Source: Constrictibacter sp. MBR-5
Lineage (GTDB): Bacteria > Pseudomonadota > Alphaproteobacteria > JAJUGE01
Assembly: GCF_040549485.1 (NCBI RefSeq)
Contig: NZ_JBEPTK010000004.1
Span: forward strand, 310,001-374,000
Reading direction: 5' to 3'
DNA length: 64,000 nt
Position numbers and translations under genes: made by a program. This document shows, piece by piece, positions 44,960-54,210 of the stretch (its first letter is position 1; the number at the start of each line of letters is the position of its first letter). The notes below the pieces were generated by a model that saw only the letters and a program-made list of their open reading frames with translations, was not told the DNA's origin and did no database searches.

Positions 44960-46135
44960 ATGACGGACCTGATCCTGCGCGGCGGACGGGTGATCGATCC
45001 CGGCCGGGGTGTCGACATGATAGCCGATGTCTCGTTCAGCGACGGCAAGGTCGAGGCCATCGGTCCGGGCCTCTCCGTCAAGCCGAGCACCGTCGTCCAG
45101 GACGTGTCGGGAAAGATCGTCACTCCGGGCCTGATCGACCTGCACGCTCACGTCTACTGGGGCGGCACCTCGCTCGGCGTCGACCCCGGTGCGGTCGCGG
45201 CCGCGAGCGGCACGACGACGCTGGTCGACGCCGGCAGCGCCGGCCCCGGCAACTTCCACGGCTTCCGCCGCTTCATCATCGAGCCGGCGCCGGTCCGCGT
45301 GGTCGCCTACCTGAACCTTTCCTATGCCGGCATCTATGCGTTCAGCCGCACCGTCATGGTCGGCGAGGCCCAGGATCTGCGCCTCTTCGACCTCAACGAG
45401 TGCGTCCGCGTGGCGGAAGCCAACCGCGACCTCGTCGTCGGCATCAAGGTTCGCGTCGGCCGCGTGGCGAGCGGCAGCATGGGCGCGGCTCCCTTCGAGC
45501 TGGCCCTGGAGGTCGCGGAGCAGGTGGGCCTGCCGCTGATGGCGCATCTCGACCATCCGCCGCCGACCCGGCACGACGTCCTGCCGCGCCTGCGCACCGG
45601 TGACGTGCTCACGCACTGCTTCCGTCCCTTCCCGGGCGGTCCCGCCCTGCCCCGCGGCGGCGTGCGCCCGGAGGTGCTCGAGGCACGCGCCCGCGGCGTG
45701 ATCTTCGACGTCGGCCACGGCGGCGGGTCCTTCGGCTTCGCCTCCGCGCGCGCGATGCTCGATGCCGGCTTCCTGCCCGACACGATCAGCAGCGACGTGC
45801 ACGTCCTCAGCATCGTGGGGCTGGCGCCGCACGTGCTCGACACGATGTCGAAGTTCGTCTGCCTGGGCATGGACCTGGGCGACGTAATTCGCTGTGCCAC
45901 GGTGGCACCGGCCCAGGCGATCAACCGGCCGGAACTCGGCGTATTGGCACCGGGCGGCCCCGGCGATGCGACGGTGATCGACATCGAAGACGGCGACTTC
46001 GTCTATCGCGACGCGATCGGCGAGCGACTCGACGGCAGCAAGCGGCTGGCCTGCCGCGGCATGGTCGTCGGCGGCGCATGGCGCGAAGCGGTGCCGCTCC
46101 CGGACCTGTCCGGGCCGCCCGAGACCTGGTTCTGA
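44960..46135 (+). CDS. Amidohydrolase/deacetylase family metalloenzyme
   Basis: 391-residue metal-dependent hydrolase with a split beta-sandwich and a TIM barrel. Likely metal ligands are the pair in DLHAHVYWG, Lys in GIKVRVGR (probably carbamylated), His in MAHLDHPP and THCFRPF, and Asp in SSDVHV. It resembles the EF0837/AHA_3915 deacetylase group that acts on N-acetylated or dihydroorotase-like substrates. The ATG at 44960 is preceded by GAGG. It is alone on the plus strand, before aroQ. Confidence 0.86.
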   Translation: MTDLILRGGRVIDPGRGVDMIADVSFSDGKVEAIGPGLSVKPSTVVQDVSGKIVTPGLIDLHAHVYWGGTSLGVDPGAVAAASGTTTLVDAGSAGPGNFHGFRRFIIEPAPVRVVAYLNLSYAGIYAFSRTVMVGEAQDLRLFDLNECVRVAEANRDLVVGIKVRVGRVASGSMGAAPFELALEVAEQVGLPLMAHLDHPPPTRHDVLPRLRTGDVLTHCFRPFPGGPALPRGGVRPEVLEARARGVIFDVGHGGGSFGFASARAMLDAGFLPDTISSDVHVLSIVGLAPHVLDTMSKFVCLGMDLGDVIRCATVAPAQAINRPELGVLAPGGPGDATVIDIEDGDFVYRDAIGERLDGSKRLACRGMVVGGAWREAVPLPDLSGPPETWF

Positions 46136-46215
46136 CCCATCGGCAGGCTTGCAGTGCGGTTCGGGGTGGGGTAACGCCTGCCCCGAACGTCGTTTAGACT
46201 GCGAATGAGGCTGCG

Positions 46216-46668
46216 ATGCCGCTGCCGGTATTGGTGCTCAACGGCCCGAACCTGAACATGCTGGGCGTCCGGCAGCCCGAGGTGTACGGGCGCCAGACCC
46301 TCGCCGACATCGAGGCCGACTGCCGCGCCCGGGCGGGAGCGCTGGGGCTGGAGATCGACTTCCGCCAGACCAACAGCGAGGCGGAACTGCTGGGTTGGGT
46401 GCACGCGTCGCGCGGGCAGGCGTCGGCCGTGGTCATCAATCCGGCGGCGTTTACCCACACCTCCATCGCGCTGCTCGATGCCCTGCTCCTGCTTGACGTT
46501 CCGGTGATCGAGGTTCATCTGTCCAATGTTCACCGTCGCGAGGCATTCCGGCGGCACTCCTATGTGTCACAGGCCGCGCAGGGGGTGATCTGCGGCTTCG
46601 GCGGGCAAAGCTACATACTCGCGATCGATGCGGTCGCTTCCATCCTCGGGATCGCGCCGGAGAATTGA
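46216..46668 (+). CDS. aroQ: 3-dehydroquinate dehydratase, type II
   Basis: 150-residue flavodoxin-like enzyme of the shikimate pathway. The signature [21 protein letters not shown] includes the catalytic Tyr; [16 protein letters not shown], and [19 protein letters not shown] carries the active-site Arg/His residues. It precedes accB by about 55 bases, the usual alphaproteobacterial order aroQ-accB-accC. Confidence 0.96.
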   Translation: MPLPVLVLNGPNLNMLGVRQPEVYGRQTLADIEADCRARAGALGLEIDFRQTNSEAELLGWVHASRGQASAVVINPAAFTHTSIALLDALLLLDVPVIEVHLSNVHRREAFRRHSYVSQAAQGVICGFGGQSYILAIDAVASILGIAPEN

Positions 46669-46723
46669 TCGGCATGCCATCGCGCATGACGGGCCGAAAC
46701 TTGTGACGGGAACGCAATCGACG

Positions 46724-47182
46724 ATGCCAGCCTTCGACATCGACGCCGATATGATCCGGCGGCTCGCCGGACTGATCGACGAGACCGGCTTGACCGAAAT
46801 CGAGTTCGACGACGGCCGCAAGCGCATCCGCGTGGCCCGGACCGCGGTGCAGACGACGACAGTGATGCCGCAAACGGCGGCGGCGCCGGCTCCCGCGCCG
46901 GTCGAGCAGGCGGCGGAGCCCGCCGCCCCGGCGCTGGACCGCACGCATCCGGGCGCCGTGACGTCGCCGATGGTCGGAACCGCCTATCTGGGGCCGGAGC
47001 CCGGCTCGCCCTCCTTCGTGAAGGTCGGCGACCGGATCGCGAAGGGCGACACGCTGCTCATCGTCGAAGCGATGAAGGTGATGAACCAGATACCGGCGCC
47101 GCGCGGCGGCACCGTCAAGCAGATCGTCGTCGCCAACGGCTCGCCCGTCGAGTTCGGCGAACTGCTGATGATCGTCGAGTGA
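46724..47182 (+). CDS. accB: Biotin carboxyl carrier protein of acetyl-CoA carboxylase
   Basis: 152-residue carrier subunit. After the N-terminal helix region DADMIRRLAGLIDETGLTEIEF comes an Ala/Pro-rich linker, and a biotinyl domain with the acceptor Lys in VEAMKVMNQ. It carries CO2 as carboxybiotin between AccC and the carboxyltransferase. The ATG at 46724 gives the usual MPAFDID start; a GTG 21 bases earlier is also open. Confidence 0.96.
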   Translation: MPAFDIDADMIRRLAGLIDETGLTEIEFDDGRKRIRVARTAVQTTTVMPQTAAAPAPAPVEQAAEPAAPALDRTHPGAVTSPMVGTAYLGPEPGSPSFVKVGDRIAKGDTLLIVEAMKVMNQIPAPRGGTVKQIVVANGSPVEFGELLMIVE

Positions 47183-47201
47183 CCGTCGAACGGGGGCGCC
47201 C

Positions 47202-48545
47202 GTGTTCCGCAAGGTCCTGATCGCCAACCGCGGAGAGATCGCGCTCCGCATCCAGCGCGCCTGCCGCGACCTCGGCGTCGCCACGGTGGCCGTCCACTCG
47301 ACCGCCGATACGGATTCGATGCATGTCCGCCTCGCCGACGAGAGCGTCTGCATCGGCCCGCCCGCGTCGCGCGATAGCTATCTCAACAAGGCGGCTCTGC
47401 TCACCGCCGCCAGCATCGCCGACGTCGACGCGATCCATCCCGGCCTCGGCTTCCTGTCGGAAAATGCCGGGTTCGCGGCGATGGTCGAGGAGCACGGCTT
47501 CACCTTCATCGGGCCGACGCCCGAGCACATCGCGATGATGGGCGACAAGATCACCGCGAAGCGCGCGGCGAAGGAAGCCGGCGTGCCGGTGGTCCCGGGT
47601 ACCGACGGCCCGGTGCAGAGCGACGGCGAGGCGATCCGCCTGGCGCACGAGATCGGCTTTCCCGTCCTGATCAAGGCGGCCGGCGGCGGCGGCGGCAAGG
47701 GCATGCAGCTCGCCCAGCGGCCCGAAGAGTTGGAACGCGCACTGTCGATGGCCAAGCGCGAGGCGCAGGCGAACTTCGGCAACGACGCGGTCTATCTCGA
47801 GCGCTATCTCTACCGGCCGCGGCACATCGAGGTGCAGATCCTCGCCGACAATCACGGCAACGTCGTCCATCTCGGCGAGCGCGACTGCTCGCTGCAGCGG
47901 CGCTACCAGAAGGTCGTGGAGGAGGCGCCGTCGCCAGCGCTGACCCCGGAGCAGCGCGCCTCGATCGGCGAGATCGCCGCGAACGCGGTCCGCCGCATCG
48001 GCTATCGCGGCGTCGGGACCATGGAATTCCTCTACACGGGCGGCGAGTTCTTCTTCATCGAGATGAACACCCGCATCCAGGTCGAGCATCCGATCACCGA
48101 GGCGATCACCGGCATCGACCTCGTGCGCGAACAGATCCGGGTCGCCGCCGGAGAGCCGCTGGGCTATTCGCAGTCGGACATCCGGTTTTCCGGCCACGCC
48201 ATCGAGTGCCGCGTGAATGCCGAGCACGCCCGCACCTTCGTCCCCTCGCCGGGCCGCGTCACGGGCTATCATCCGCCCGGTGGCATCGGTGTCCGCATCG
48301 ATTCCCACCTCTACGACGGCTGCATGGTGCCGCCCCACTACGACAGCATGGTCTCAAAGCTGATCGTCCACGGTCGCGACCGCGACATGTGCAGGCAGAG
48401 GTTGCAACGGGCGCTCGGCGAGTATGTGATAGCGGGGATCGAGACCAATCTGGACCTTCATCGCCGGATCGTGACAGCCCCGGATTTCGCCGCCGGAGAC
48501 TACGACATCCATTGGCTCGAACGATGGATGGCGGAGCAGGATTGA
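47202..48545 (+). CDS. accC: Biotin carboxylase
   Basis: 447-residue ATP-grasp enzyme that carboxylates biotin on AccB, first half of the acetyl-CoA carboxylase reaction. It begins KVLIANRGEIALRIQRA and has the flexible Gly-rich ATP loop AAGGGGGKGMQLA and FIEMNTRIQVEHPITEAITG. The start codon is GTG at 47202, 19 bases after accB. The carboxyltransferase subunits are elsewhere. Confidence 0.97.
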   Translation: MFRKVLIANRGEIALRIQRACRDLGVATVAVHSTADTDSMHVRLADESVCIGPPASRDSYLNKAALLTAASIADVDAIHPGLGFLSENAGFAAMVEEHGFTFIGPTPEHIAMMGDKITAKRAAKEAGVPVVPGTDGPVQSDGEAIRLAHEIGFPVLIKAAGGGGGKGMQLAQRPEELERALSMAKREAQANFGNDAVYLERYLYRPRHIEVQILADNHGNVVHLGERDCSLQRRYQKVVEEAPSPALTPEQRASIGEIAANAVRRIGYRGVGTMEFLYTGGEFFFIEMNTRIQVEHPITEAITGIDLVREQIRVAAGEPLGYSQSDIRFSGHAIECRVNAEHARTFVPSPGRVTGYHPPGGIGVRIDSHLYDGCMVPPHYDSMVSKLIVHGRDRDMCRQRLQRALGEYVIAGIETNLDLHRRIVTAPDFAAGDYDIHWLERWMAEQD

Positions 48546-48611
48546 CGCCTGTGCCGCGGCGGCGCCGTCCGGGCAGGTCATGATGGGCGGTATGACACGG
48601 GCACGCCAATC

Positions 48612-49271
48612 GTGATCGAGGTCACGCCGGAACTTCTGCTCAGGGCCTATGCCGCGGGTATCTTTCCCATGGCCGAGGGACGCAACGCTCAGACGGTCTA
48701 TTGGATCGATCCGGAGCGCCGCGGCATCATGCCCTTGGAGAGCTTCCACGTTCCGCGCCGCCTGCGCCGGACGGTCCGCAACGGCGCGTTCGAAATCCGC
48801 TGCGACAGCGACTTCGACGCGGTGATCGCCGGTTGTGCCGATCCCGGCCCGGACCGCAGCGATACCTGGATCAACCCTGAGATCGTGCGCCTCTACGGCG
48901 GCCTGTTTGAGATGGGCAACTGCCATACGGTGGAATGCTGGCAGGACGGGCGCCTGGTCGGCGGCCTCTATGGCGTCGCCCTGGGCGGCGCCTTCTTCGG
49001 CGAGAGCATGTTCAGCCGCGTGCGCGACGCCAGCAAGGTCGCCCTGGTCCACTTGGTCGCCCGGCTCATAACCGGGGGCTTCCGGCTGCTCGACGCCCAG
49101 TTCGTCACCGAGCATCTGGCGACGTTCGGTGCGGTGGAGATCCCGCGCTCGCAATACCGGCGCATGCTGGCCGAAGCCGTCTCCACCGACGCGGCCTTCC
49201 CCCTCGACCTGAGCGACGAGGGGCTAGACCGCGTCCTGAAGGGCAGCACCTTCGGGAGCGAAGACGGGTAG
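48612..49271 (+). CDS. aat: Leucyl/phenylalanyl-tRNA--protein transferase
   Basis: 219-residue enzyme that adds Leu or Phe from aminoacyl-tRNA to proteins with N-terminal Lys/Arg, making ClpS-recognised N-degrons. Conserved blocks are [47 protein letters not shown] and [24 protein letters not shown] start at 48612. It follows accC in the same direction; clpS and clpA, the downstream machinery, are at 14.4-17.1 kb. Confidence 0.96.
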   Translation: MIEVTPELLLRAYAAGIFPMAEGRNAQTVYWIDPERRGIMPLESFHVPRRLRRTVRNGAFEIRCDSDFDAVIAGCADPGPDRSDTWINPEIVRLYGGLFEMGNCHTVECWQDGRLVGGLYGVALGGAFFGESMFSRVRDASKVALVHLVARLITGGFRLLDAQFVTEHLATFGAVEIPRSQYRRMLAEAVSTDAAFPLDLSDEGLDRVLKGSTFGSEDG

Positions 49272-49279
49272 CGCCGTCT

Positions 49280-49669
49280 CTATTTGCACTCGAGCACCCA
49301 GACGTCGTAGACGGGATGCTCCAGTGCCGAGAGCGCCGGGCTCGACGCGAACATCCAGCCGCGAAACAGCGGAAGGCTCTCCGGCGCCACGGGCAGTTCG
49401 CGAATGTCCACGAAGGCGGCGCTGTCTTGCGGCTCCTCCGGGGGGCGCTTGCGGCAGGCTTCCACCTTCAGCTCGAGCGTGCCGAAGCGCACCTGCTGAC
49501 CGACGCGGGCCTCGAAGGTCCAGACGCGTGCGGTGATCTTGTCCAGGCCCTGGAGTACCGCCACATCGCGGTCGTTCCAGGTCGCCTGCTGCTGGGCGAC
49601 TGCCGGAAGACTGCCGATGCTGGCCCCTATCATCATCAGGCAGACCACTGCCGCCGGTACCTGTCGCAT
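49280..49669 (-). CDS. DUF2155 domain-containing protein
   Basis: 129 residues with a signal peptide (MRQVPAAVVCLMMIGASIG, cleavage near VAQQ). The core VAVLQGLDKITARVWTFEARVGQQVRFGTLELKVEACRKRPPEE and FRGWMFASSPALSALEHPVYDVWVLEC is typical of DUF2155, an alphaproteobacterial periplasmic protein of unknown function with conserved Cys. It is convergent with aat with an 8-base gap. The frame is open upstream without conservation, so the ATG at 49669 is preferred. Confidence 0.88.
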   Translation of the reverse strand: MRQVPAAVVCLMMIGASIGSLPAVAQQQATWNDRDVAVLQGLDKITARVWTFEARVGQQVRFGTLELKVEACRKRPPEEPQDSAAFVDIRELPVAPESLPLFRGWMFASSPALSALEHPVYDVWVLECK

Positions 49670-49802
49670 GCGCTCACCCAAATCCTTCGACGCGTCCGCC
49701 ACCCCCGCGGTGGCGAGCCGGGGTGCAAGCCGGTCGGGCCGTCGCCCGATGCCACCCACCGGTCTATAGTCGCTTCGACCCCGCCACGCGACCCAAAGGA
49801 CC

Positions 49803-51032
49803 ATGCGCGTGAGGACAAAAGCAGACACGCGCGGCGCGATCCGCCGGGACGGCCGCGTGATGGCCCTGATCGGGATCGGTCATGCCGGCAGCCACTTCTA
49901 CCAGCTCGTGCTGCCGCCGCTCTTTCCGCTGCTGCGGACCGATTTCGGCGTCGGCTATGCCGAACTTGGCCTCCTGATGGCGCTGTTCTACGGGACCTCC
50001 GGGGTCGCACAGCCCGTCGCCGGATTCCTCGTCGACCGGTTCGGTGCGCGGGTCGTCCTTCTGCTCGGCCTCGGGCTCCTCACGCTGGCGACCATCGGCT
50101 ACGGCTTCGCCGGCAGCTACGGGGTGCTCGTGCCGCTCGTGATGCTCGCGGGCCTTGGCAACAGCGTCTTTCATCCGGCGGATTTCTCGATCCTGTCGTC
50201 CTCGATCCGTGAACAGCGGCTCGGCCGCGCCTACGGCATCCATACGCTGGGCGGAAACCTCGGCTGGGCCGTCGCACCGGTGACCGTGCTCACCCTGGCG
50301 ACCTTCCTCGGCTGGCGCGGCGCGCTCATCGCCGTCGGGTGCGCCGGGCTTCCGATCGTCGCCGCCCTGTTCTTCCAACGCCACCATCTGAACGAAGACC
50401 GCCCCTCGGCGAAGGCTTCCGACCAGCAGCCCGCACTCGGGCTGGCACCGCTCTTCGCGCGCCCGATCCTCCTGTGCTTCCTCTATTTCTTCCTGCTCAG
50501 CCTGGCGTTGATCGGCGTGCAGAACTTCCTTCCCGCGACACTTCTCGCACTGCACGGAATCGAACTCGTGACGGCGAACGCCGCCTTGACCGGGTTTCTT
50601 CTCGGCGCTTCGGCCGGCGTGATCGTGGGCGGAATTCTGGCGGACCGCTCCTCGCGCCATTCTCTGGTCGTGTCGGTCGGTCTGGTCGGCGCTGCCGCCC
50701 TGCTCGCCCTCGTGGGGTCACCAGCGGCCGCGGGCGCCGCCCTGATGCCGATCGTCGCCACGGCGGGCTTCCTGACCGGCGCCACTACCCCGTCACGGGA
50801 CATGCTGGTCCGGGGAGCGACGCCGAAGGGCGCGAGCGGGCGGGTCTTCGGCTTTGTCTATTCCGGCCTGGATGCCGGATCTGCCCTGGCGCCCCTGCTG
50901 ATCGGCCTCATGCTCGACGGCGGCAAACCCTCGCTGGTCATCTGGTTCGTGGCGGCGGTGCTGCTGCTCGGGGTCGGCGCCGCAGTGGGCGTCCGCCCCG
51001 CTGCCCGGCCGGCGCTCCAAGCGGCGGAATAA
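49803..51032 (+). CDS. MFS transporter, Fsr-like
   Basis: 409-residue major facilitator with 12 predicted helices. The N-terminal half has ALIGIGHAGSHFYQLVLPPLFPLL and the cytoplasmic motif VDRFGARVVLLLG; GNSVFHPADFSIL and the H-rich loop RHHLNEDRP follow. It resembles fosmidomycin-resistance (Fsr)-type efflux permeases by the GxxxHxxHP-like pattern. Substrate unknown. The start is ATG at 49803, with an alternative at 49860. It is convergent with the SleB-like gene by 5 bases. Confidence 0.87.
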   Translation: MRVRTKADTRGAIRRDGRVMALIGIGHAGSHFYQLVLPPLFPLLRTDFGVGYAELGLLMALFYGTSGVAQPVAGFLVDRFGARVVLLLGLGLLTLATIGYGFAGSYGVLVPLVMLAGLGNSVFHPADFSILSSSIREQRLGRAYGIHTLGGNLGWAVAPVTVLTLATFLGWRGALIAVGCAGLPIVAALFFQRHHLNEDRPSAKASDQQPALGLAPLFARPILLCFLYFFLLSLALIGVQNFLPATLLALHGIELVTANAALTGFLLGASAGVIVGGILADRSSRHSLVVSVGLVGAAALLALVGSPAAAGAALMPIVATAGFLTGATTPSRDMLVRGATPKGASGRVFGFVYSGLDAGSALAPLLIGLMLDGGKPSLVIWFVAAVLLLGVGAAVGVRPAARPALQAAE

Positions 51033-51037
51033 GATGC

Positions 51038-51541
51038 TCAGCGATAGAAGAGGTGCGGGCCCAATTGCGCGGTCTGCTCGAAGGAGCCGCGCCAGGATGG
51101 GCTTACCCTGACATGATGGAAATAGGTGGCGCCGAAGGTGGGATCCTTGAGCCGGCCCTGAAGGGCCCCACGGGCCCTGGCCTGAGCCTCGCGCCACGAG
51201 GACTTTTCCGTGGGCACGTCGCTGCGGCCGTCGCAGTACCAGGTGAACTGGCACTTGTAGCGCTGGGTACCACCCTGCTTGGCGACGCCGCAGATCGTGT
51301 CCGGAAACGCCGGATCGGCGACGCGATTGAGAACGACGAAGGCCACGGCGTTCTGGGCCGCAGGCCCCTGACCGCGTGATTCCCAATAGATCGTCAGCGC
51401 CAGACATTCCAGGTCGTCGCGGTCGACGTCGATCGCCGGATGGATGGGGGCCGCCTGCGCCGGAGCGTCGAGTGCCGCGGCGGTTATTCCTATTGCCCCC
51501 ACAAAAAGCAGGAGAAACAGTCTGAAGTTTTTCCGTCCCAT
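51038..51541 (-). CDS. Cell wall hydrolase, SleB family
   Basis: 167-residue exported lytic enzyme with a signal peptide (hydrophobic 7-27) and the Hydrolase_2 domain (PF07486): CLALTIYWESRGQGPAAQNAVAFVVLNR with the catalytic Glu, then CQFTWYCDG and a C-terminal YFHHVRVSPSW. In non-spore-forming alphaproteobacteria it cleaves peptidoglycan in the periplasm. The start is the ATG at 51541, with no obvious ribosome binding site in the AT-richer upstream DNA. Confidence 0.9.
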   Translation of the reverse strand: MGRKNFRLFLLLFVGAIGITAAALDAPAQAAPIHPAIDVDRDDLECLALTIYWESRGQGPAAQNAVAFVVLNRVADPAFPDTICGVAKQGGTQRYKCQFTWYCDGRSDVPTEKSSWREAQARARGALQGRLKDPTFGATYFHHVRVSPSWRGSFEQTAQLGPHLFYR

Positions 51542-52023
51542 CTACAATTTTTACTCCGGCTCGACCGGCTGTCGCGCGATTCGCCCGGGCGCTCCACAAC
51601 TTCGACCGCAGTCTCCGCGACTTTTCGCGGCCGACTGTCTCAATCGAAATGCTTGCTCGCTCCGAGCGGATTTCGGCGTACGACCGAAAGACCTCAGTTT
51701 GTTCGGAATGCCCCCCGAACCGTTCATTCCTGTGTGAAGCGACGACTGGACGCTACTTATCGGTAACTCGACCGAGATGGCAACCCCGAGAAGAGCTAGG
51801 CGGCCCTTCCTCGGACAGGAAGGGACGCTATGTCGCAGATCCTAAGTGTGATTCGGTAAACGATAAGCAACGAAAAAACAGATCATATTCCTTATTTTGG
51901 CTATTTTGCGACGTTCAGGCGTCTGAAGCGCCCCCCGCGGCGAATGGGATGTTCTGCTGGAACCGGCGGTGTCGGTGTAGAGTTCAGGGGGAGCCTCACC
52001 GCGGCGCAGAGGACCTCATCGGC
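51542..52023. other. Noncoding stretch, AT-richer, with hairpins
   Basis: Nearly 480 bases without a recognised gene. The segment 51840-51905 is clearly AT-richer than its surroundings and could hold the promoter of the next gene. A perfect 8-bp hairpin (CCCTTCCT 51804-51811 with AGGAAGGG 51817-51824) has no T-run. A reading frame through it joins the DUF6134-like gene but lacks conservation and codes before the signal peptide, so it is not treated as coding. Confidence 0.45.
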
Positions 52024-52668
52024 ATGATCCGTACGCTTATCCTGGCAATCGCCATCGCCCTCCCAACCGCTGCGGCGGCCATGCCGCCGGCAGGGACCTA
52101 CACGTATTCGGTACGGCATCCCGATCATGGCGATGTTGGCACCTACACCAACACCATTCGCCCGAGCGACGGCGGCACGACCGTCGACACGCGCCTGGAA
52201 GTCAGCGTCGGACTCGGCCCGCTGACCGTCTATCGCGAGGAGGCGGAGCGGCAGGAGACATGGCGGGACGGCCGCTTGGTCGGCTACCGCAGCAGGACCG
52301 TCAAGAACGGCGAAGATCGCGTGGTCGAAGGATATGCGGACGGAGATTCGTTCGTCGTGAAGCGCGGCGAAGGAACCCTGGAGCGCGCGCCAGCCGATAT
52401 CTGGCCGATGAACCCCTGGTCGCCCGACATCGCCAGAGCCGATACGGTCCTCGCCTCGGCTTCGGGCAAGATCTATCCGGCGACGGTCGTGGAGGCGGGT
52501 GTCGAGAACGTGACCAGTGCGGGCCGCACGGTCTCCGCCCGCCGCTACAGGGTCACCGCAGACGGGAAAGACTATGACGTCTGGTTCGACGGCGAGGATC
52601 GTCTGGCGCGCTTCACGGCGCCGGAGAAGGATGGCGTGGTCACCTTCACGCTGACCGGGATCCGCTGA
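52024..52668 (+). CDS. Exported DUF6134-like protein
   Basis: 214 residues with a Sec signal peptide (MIRTLILAIAIALPTAAAA) and an all-beta body that begins GTYTYSVRHPDHGDVGTYTNTI and contains repeats of exposed strands (WRDGRLVGYRSRTVKNGED, YADGDSFVVKRGEG). It resembles DUF6134, secreted proteins of unknown function. The ATG at 52024 sets the signal peptide. It is convergent with the COQ10-like gene by 3 bases. Confidence 0.8.
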   Translation: MIRTLILAIAIALPTAAAAMPPAGTYTYSVRHPDHGDVGTYTNTIRPSDGGTTVDTRLEVSVGLGPLTVYREEAERQETWRDGRLVGYRSRTVKNGEDRVVEGYADGDSFVVKRGEGTLERAPADIWPMNPWSPDIARADTVLASASGKIYPATVVEAGVENVTSAGRTVSARRYRVTADGKDYDVWFDGEDRLARFTAPEKDGVVTFTLTGIR

Positions 52669-52671
52669 ACC

Positions 52672-53145
52672 TCAGTCCCGGGCGGCGCGTGCGGCGTCTG
52701 CCGCAGCCGCCTCGCCGTTGCCGTAAAGAGCATGGGCGCGGCTTTCGAACGCCCCGACCATCCGCCTGACGGCCTCGTTGAACAACGCGCCGATCAGCTT
52801 CTGCAGGATCATCGACTTGAACTCGAAGTCGACGAAGAAGTCGATAACACAGCCGCCGTCTTTCGGCTCGAAACTCCAGTGGTTGTTGAGGTAGCGCAGC
52901 GGCCCCTCGGTATATTCCACATCGATGCGGTCCGGCCGGCGAAGCGTCACGCGCGACGTGAAGCGTTCCCGCACCATCTTGAAGCCGATCACCAAGTCGG
53001 CGATCAGCACGTCGCCGTCTCGGCTGCGGATGCGCGCCGCCACACACCAGGGCAGGAACTCGGGATACCGCTCCACGTCGGCAACGAGGGCGAAGAGCTG
53101 CTCCTGGGAATAGGGAAGGAAACGCCGTTCGGCGTGCGTCGGCAT
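52672..53145 (-). CDS. COQ10/RatA-like START-domain protein
   Basis: 157-residue SRPBCC (START-like) protein. The pattern YSQEQLFALVADVERYPEFLPWC, IGFKMVRERFTSRV, and LNNHWSFEPKDGGCVIDFFVDFEF matches the family of coenzyme Q-binding Coq10 and E. coli RatA. The alphaproteobacterial forms are usually regarded as ubiquinone-binding. It lies 18 bases downstream of lipA in the same direction, the order seen in other alphaproteobacteria. Confidence 0.92.
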   Translation of the reverse strand: MPTHAERRFLPYSQEQLFALVADVERYPEFLPWCVAARIRSRDGDVLIADLVIGFKMVRERFTSRVTLRRPDRIDVEYTEGPLRYLNNHWSFEPKDGGCVIDFFVDFEFKSMILQKLIGALFNEAVRRMVGAFESRAHALYGNGEAAAADAARAARD

Positions 53146-53163
53146 GACGGATGACCCGGTGGA

Positions 53164-54156
53164 CTATTCGGCGGCAGCGAGCCGGGCGGCGCGGGCATTG
53201 CGCAGCTGCGCGAAGTCCTCGGCCGCGTGATAGGACGACCGGGTCAGCGGCGACGACGACACCATCAGGAAGCCCTTGCCGTACGCCATGTGGGCATAGG
53301 CTTCGAACTCCTCTGGCGTGACGAACCGGTCGAGCGCGTGGTGCTTCGGCGTCGGCTGCAGATACTGGCCGATCGTCAGGAAGTCGACGTCGGCGCTGCG
53401 CAGGTCGTCCATGACCTGCATGACCTCCTGCCGCCCCTCTCCCAGGCCGACCATGATGCCGGACTTGGTGAAGATCGAGGGATCGAGTTCCTTCACCCGG
53501 TCGAGCAGGCGCAGGCTGTGGAAGTAGCGCGCGCCCGGCCGCACGTCCGGATAGAGCCGCGGCACGGTTTCCAGATTGTGGTTGAACACGTCGGGCCGCG
53601 CCTCGACCACGACCTCCAGCGCGCCGTCCTTGCGCAGGAAGTCCGGCGTCAGGATCTCGATCGTCGTATCCGGCGAGAACAGGCGGATCTTGGCTATAGT
53701 CGCGGCGAAATGCGCAGCGCCCCCGTCGGCGAGGTCGTCGCGGTCGACCGACGTGATGACGACGTGCTGCAGCCCCAGCTTCGCCACGGCGTCGGCGACG
53801 TTCTGCGGCTCGTGCGGATTGACCGCGCCGGGACGGCCCGTGGCGATGTTGCAGAAGGAGCAGGCCCGGGTGCAGATCGACCCCAGGATCATCATCGTCG
53901 CGTGCTTCTTCGCCCAGCACTCGCCGACGTTCGGGCAAGCGGCTTCTTCGCAGACCGTGGCGAGACCATGGTCGCGGATGATCTGACGCGTCTCGGCATA
54001 GCCCCTGGACGTCGGCGCCTTGACGCGGATCCAGGACGGTTTGCGCTGGATCGGGTTGTCGGGCCGATGCGCCTTCTCGGGATGCCGGACCGTCCGCGCG
54101 AGCGGGTCGATCGTCGCCGGACCGTCGATTGCCGAATCTCTGGTTGCCGTCGTCAT
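53164..54156 (-). CDS. lipA: Lipoyl synthase
   Basis: 330-residue radical SAM enzyme that inserts two sulfurs into octanoyl groups. The auxiliary [4Fe-4S] ligands are in [13 protein letters not shown] and the radical SAM motif is [10 protein letters not shown] (CxxxCxxC). It is placed directly downstream of the pyruvate dehydrogenase genes, whose E1-beta and E2 lipoyl domains it supplies. The start ATG at 54156 begins MTTATRDS. Confidence 0.97.
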   Translation of the reverse strand: MTTATRDSAIDGPATIDPLARTVRHPEKAHRPDNPIQRKPSWIRVKAPTSRGYAETRQIIRDHGLATVCEEAACPNVGECWAKKHATMMILGSICTRACSFCNIATGRPGAVNPHEPQNVADAVAKLGLQHVVITSVDRDDLADGGAAHFAATIAKIRLFSPDTTIEILTPDFLRKDGALEVVVEARPDVFNHNLETVPRLYPDVRPGARYFHSLRLLDRVKELDPSIFTKSGIMVGLGEGRQEVMQVMDDLRSADVDFLTIGQYLQPTPKHHALDRFVTPEEFEAYAHMAYGKGFLMVSSSPLTRSSYHAAEDFAQLRNARAARLAAAE

Positions 54157-54210
54157 GCGTCTCTCTGCTCGCGGGGAGGAGCGCGGTGCGCCGCGAAAGG
54201 CCGCCGAGGA

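Noticed and set aside
51649-52023. In-frame extension of the DUF6134-like gene by 125 codons
   Set aside because: The added part is not conserved, contains odd Cys/Arg-rich text and would bury the clear signal peptide that starts at 52024.
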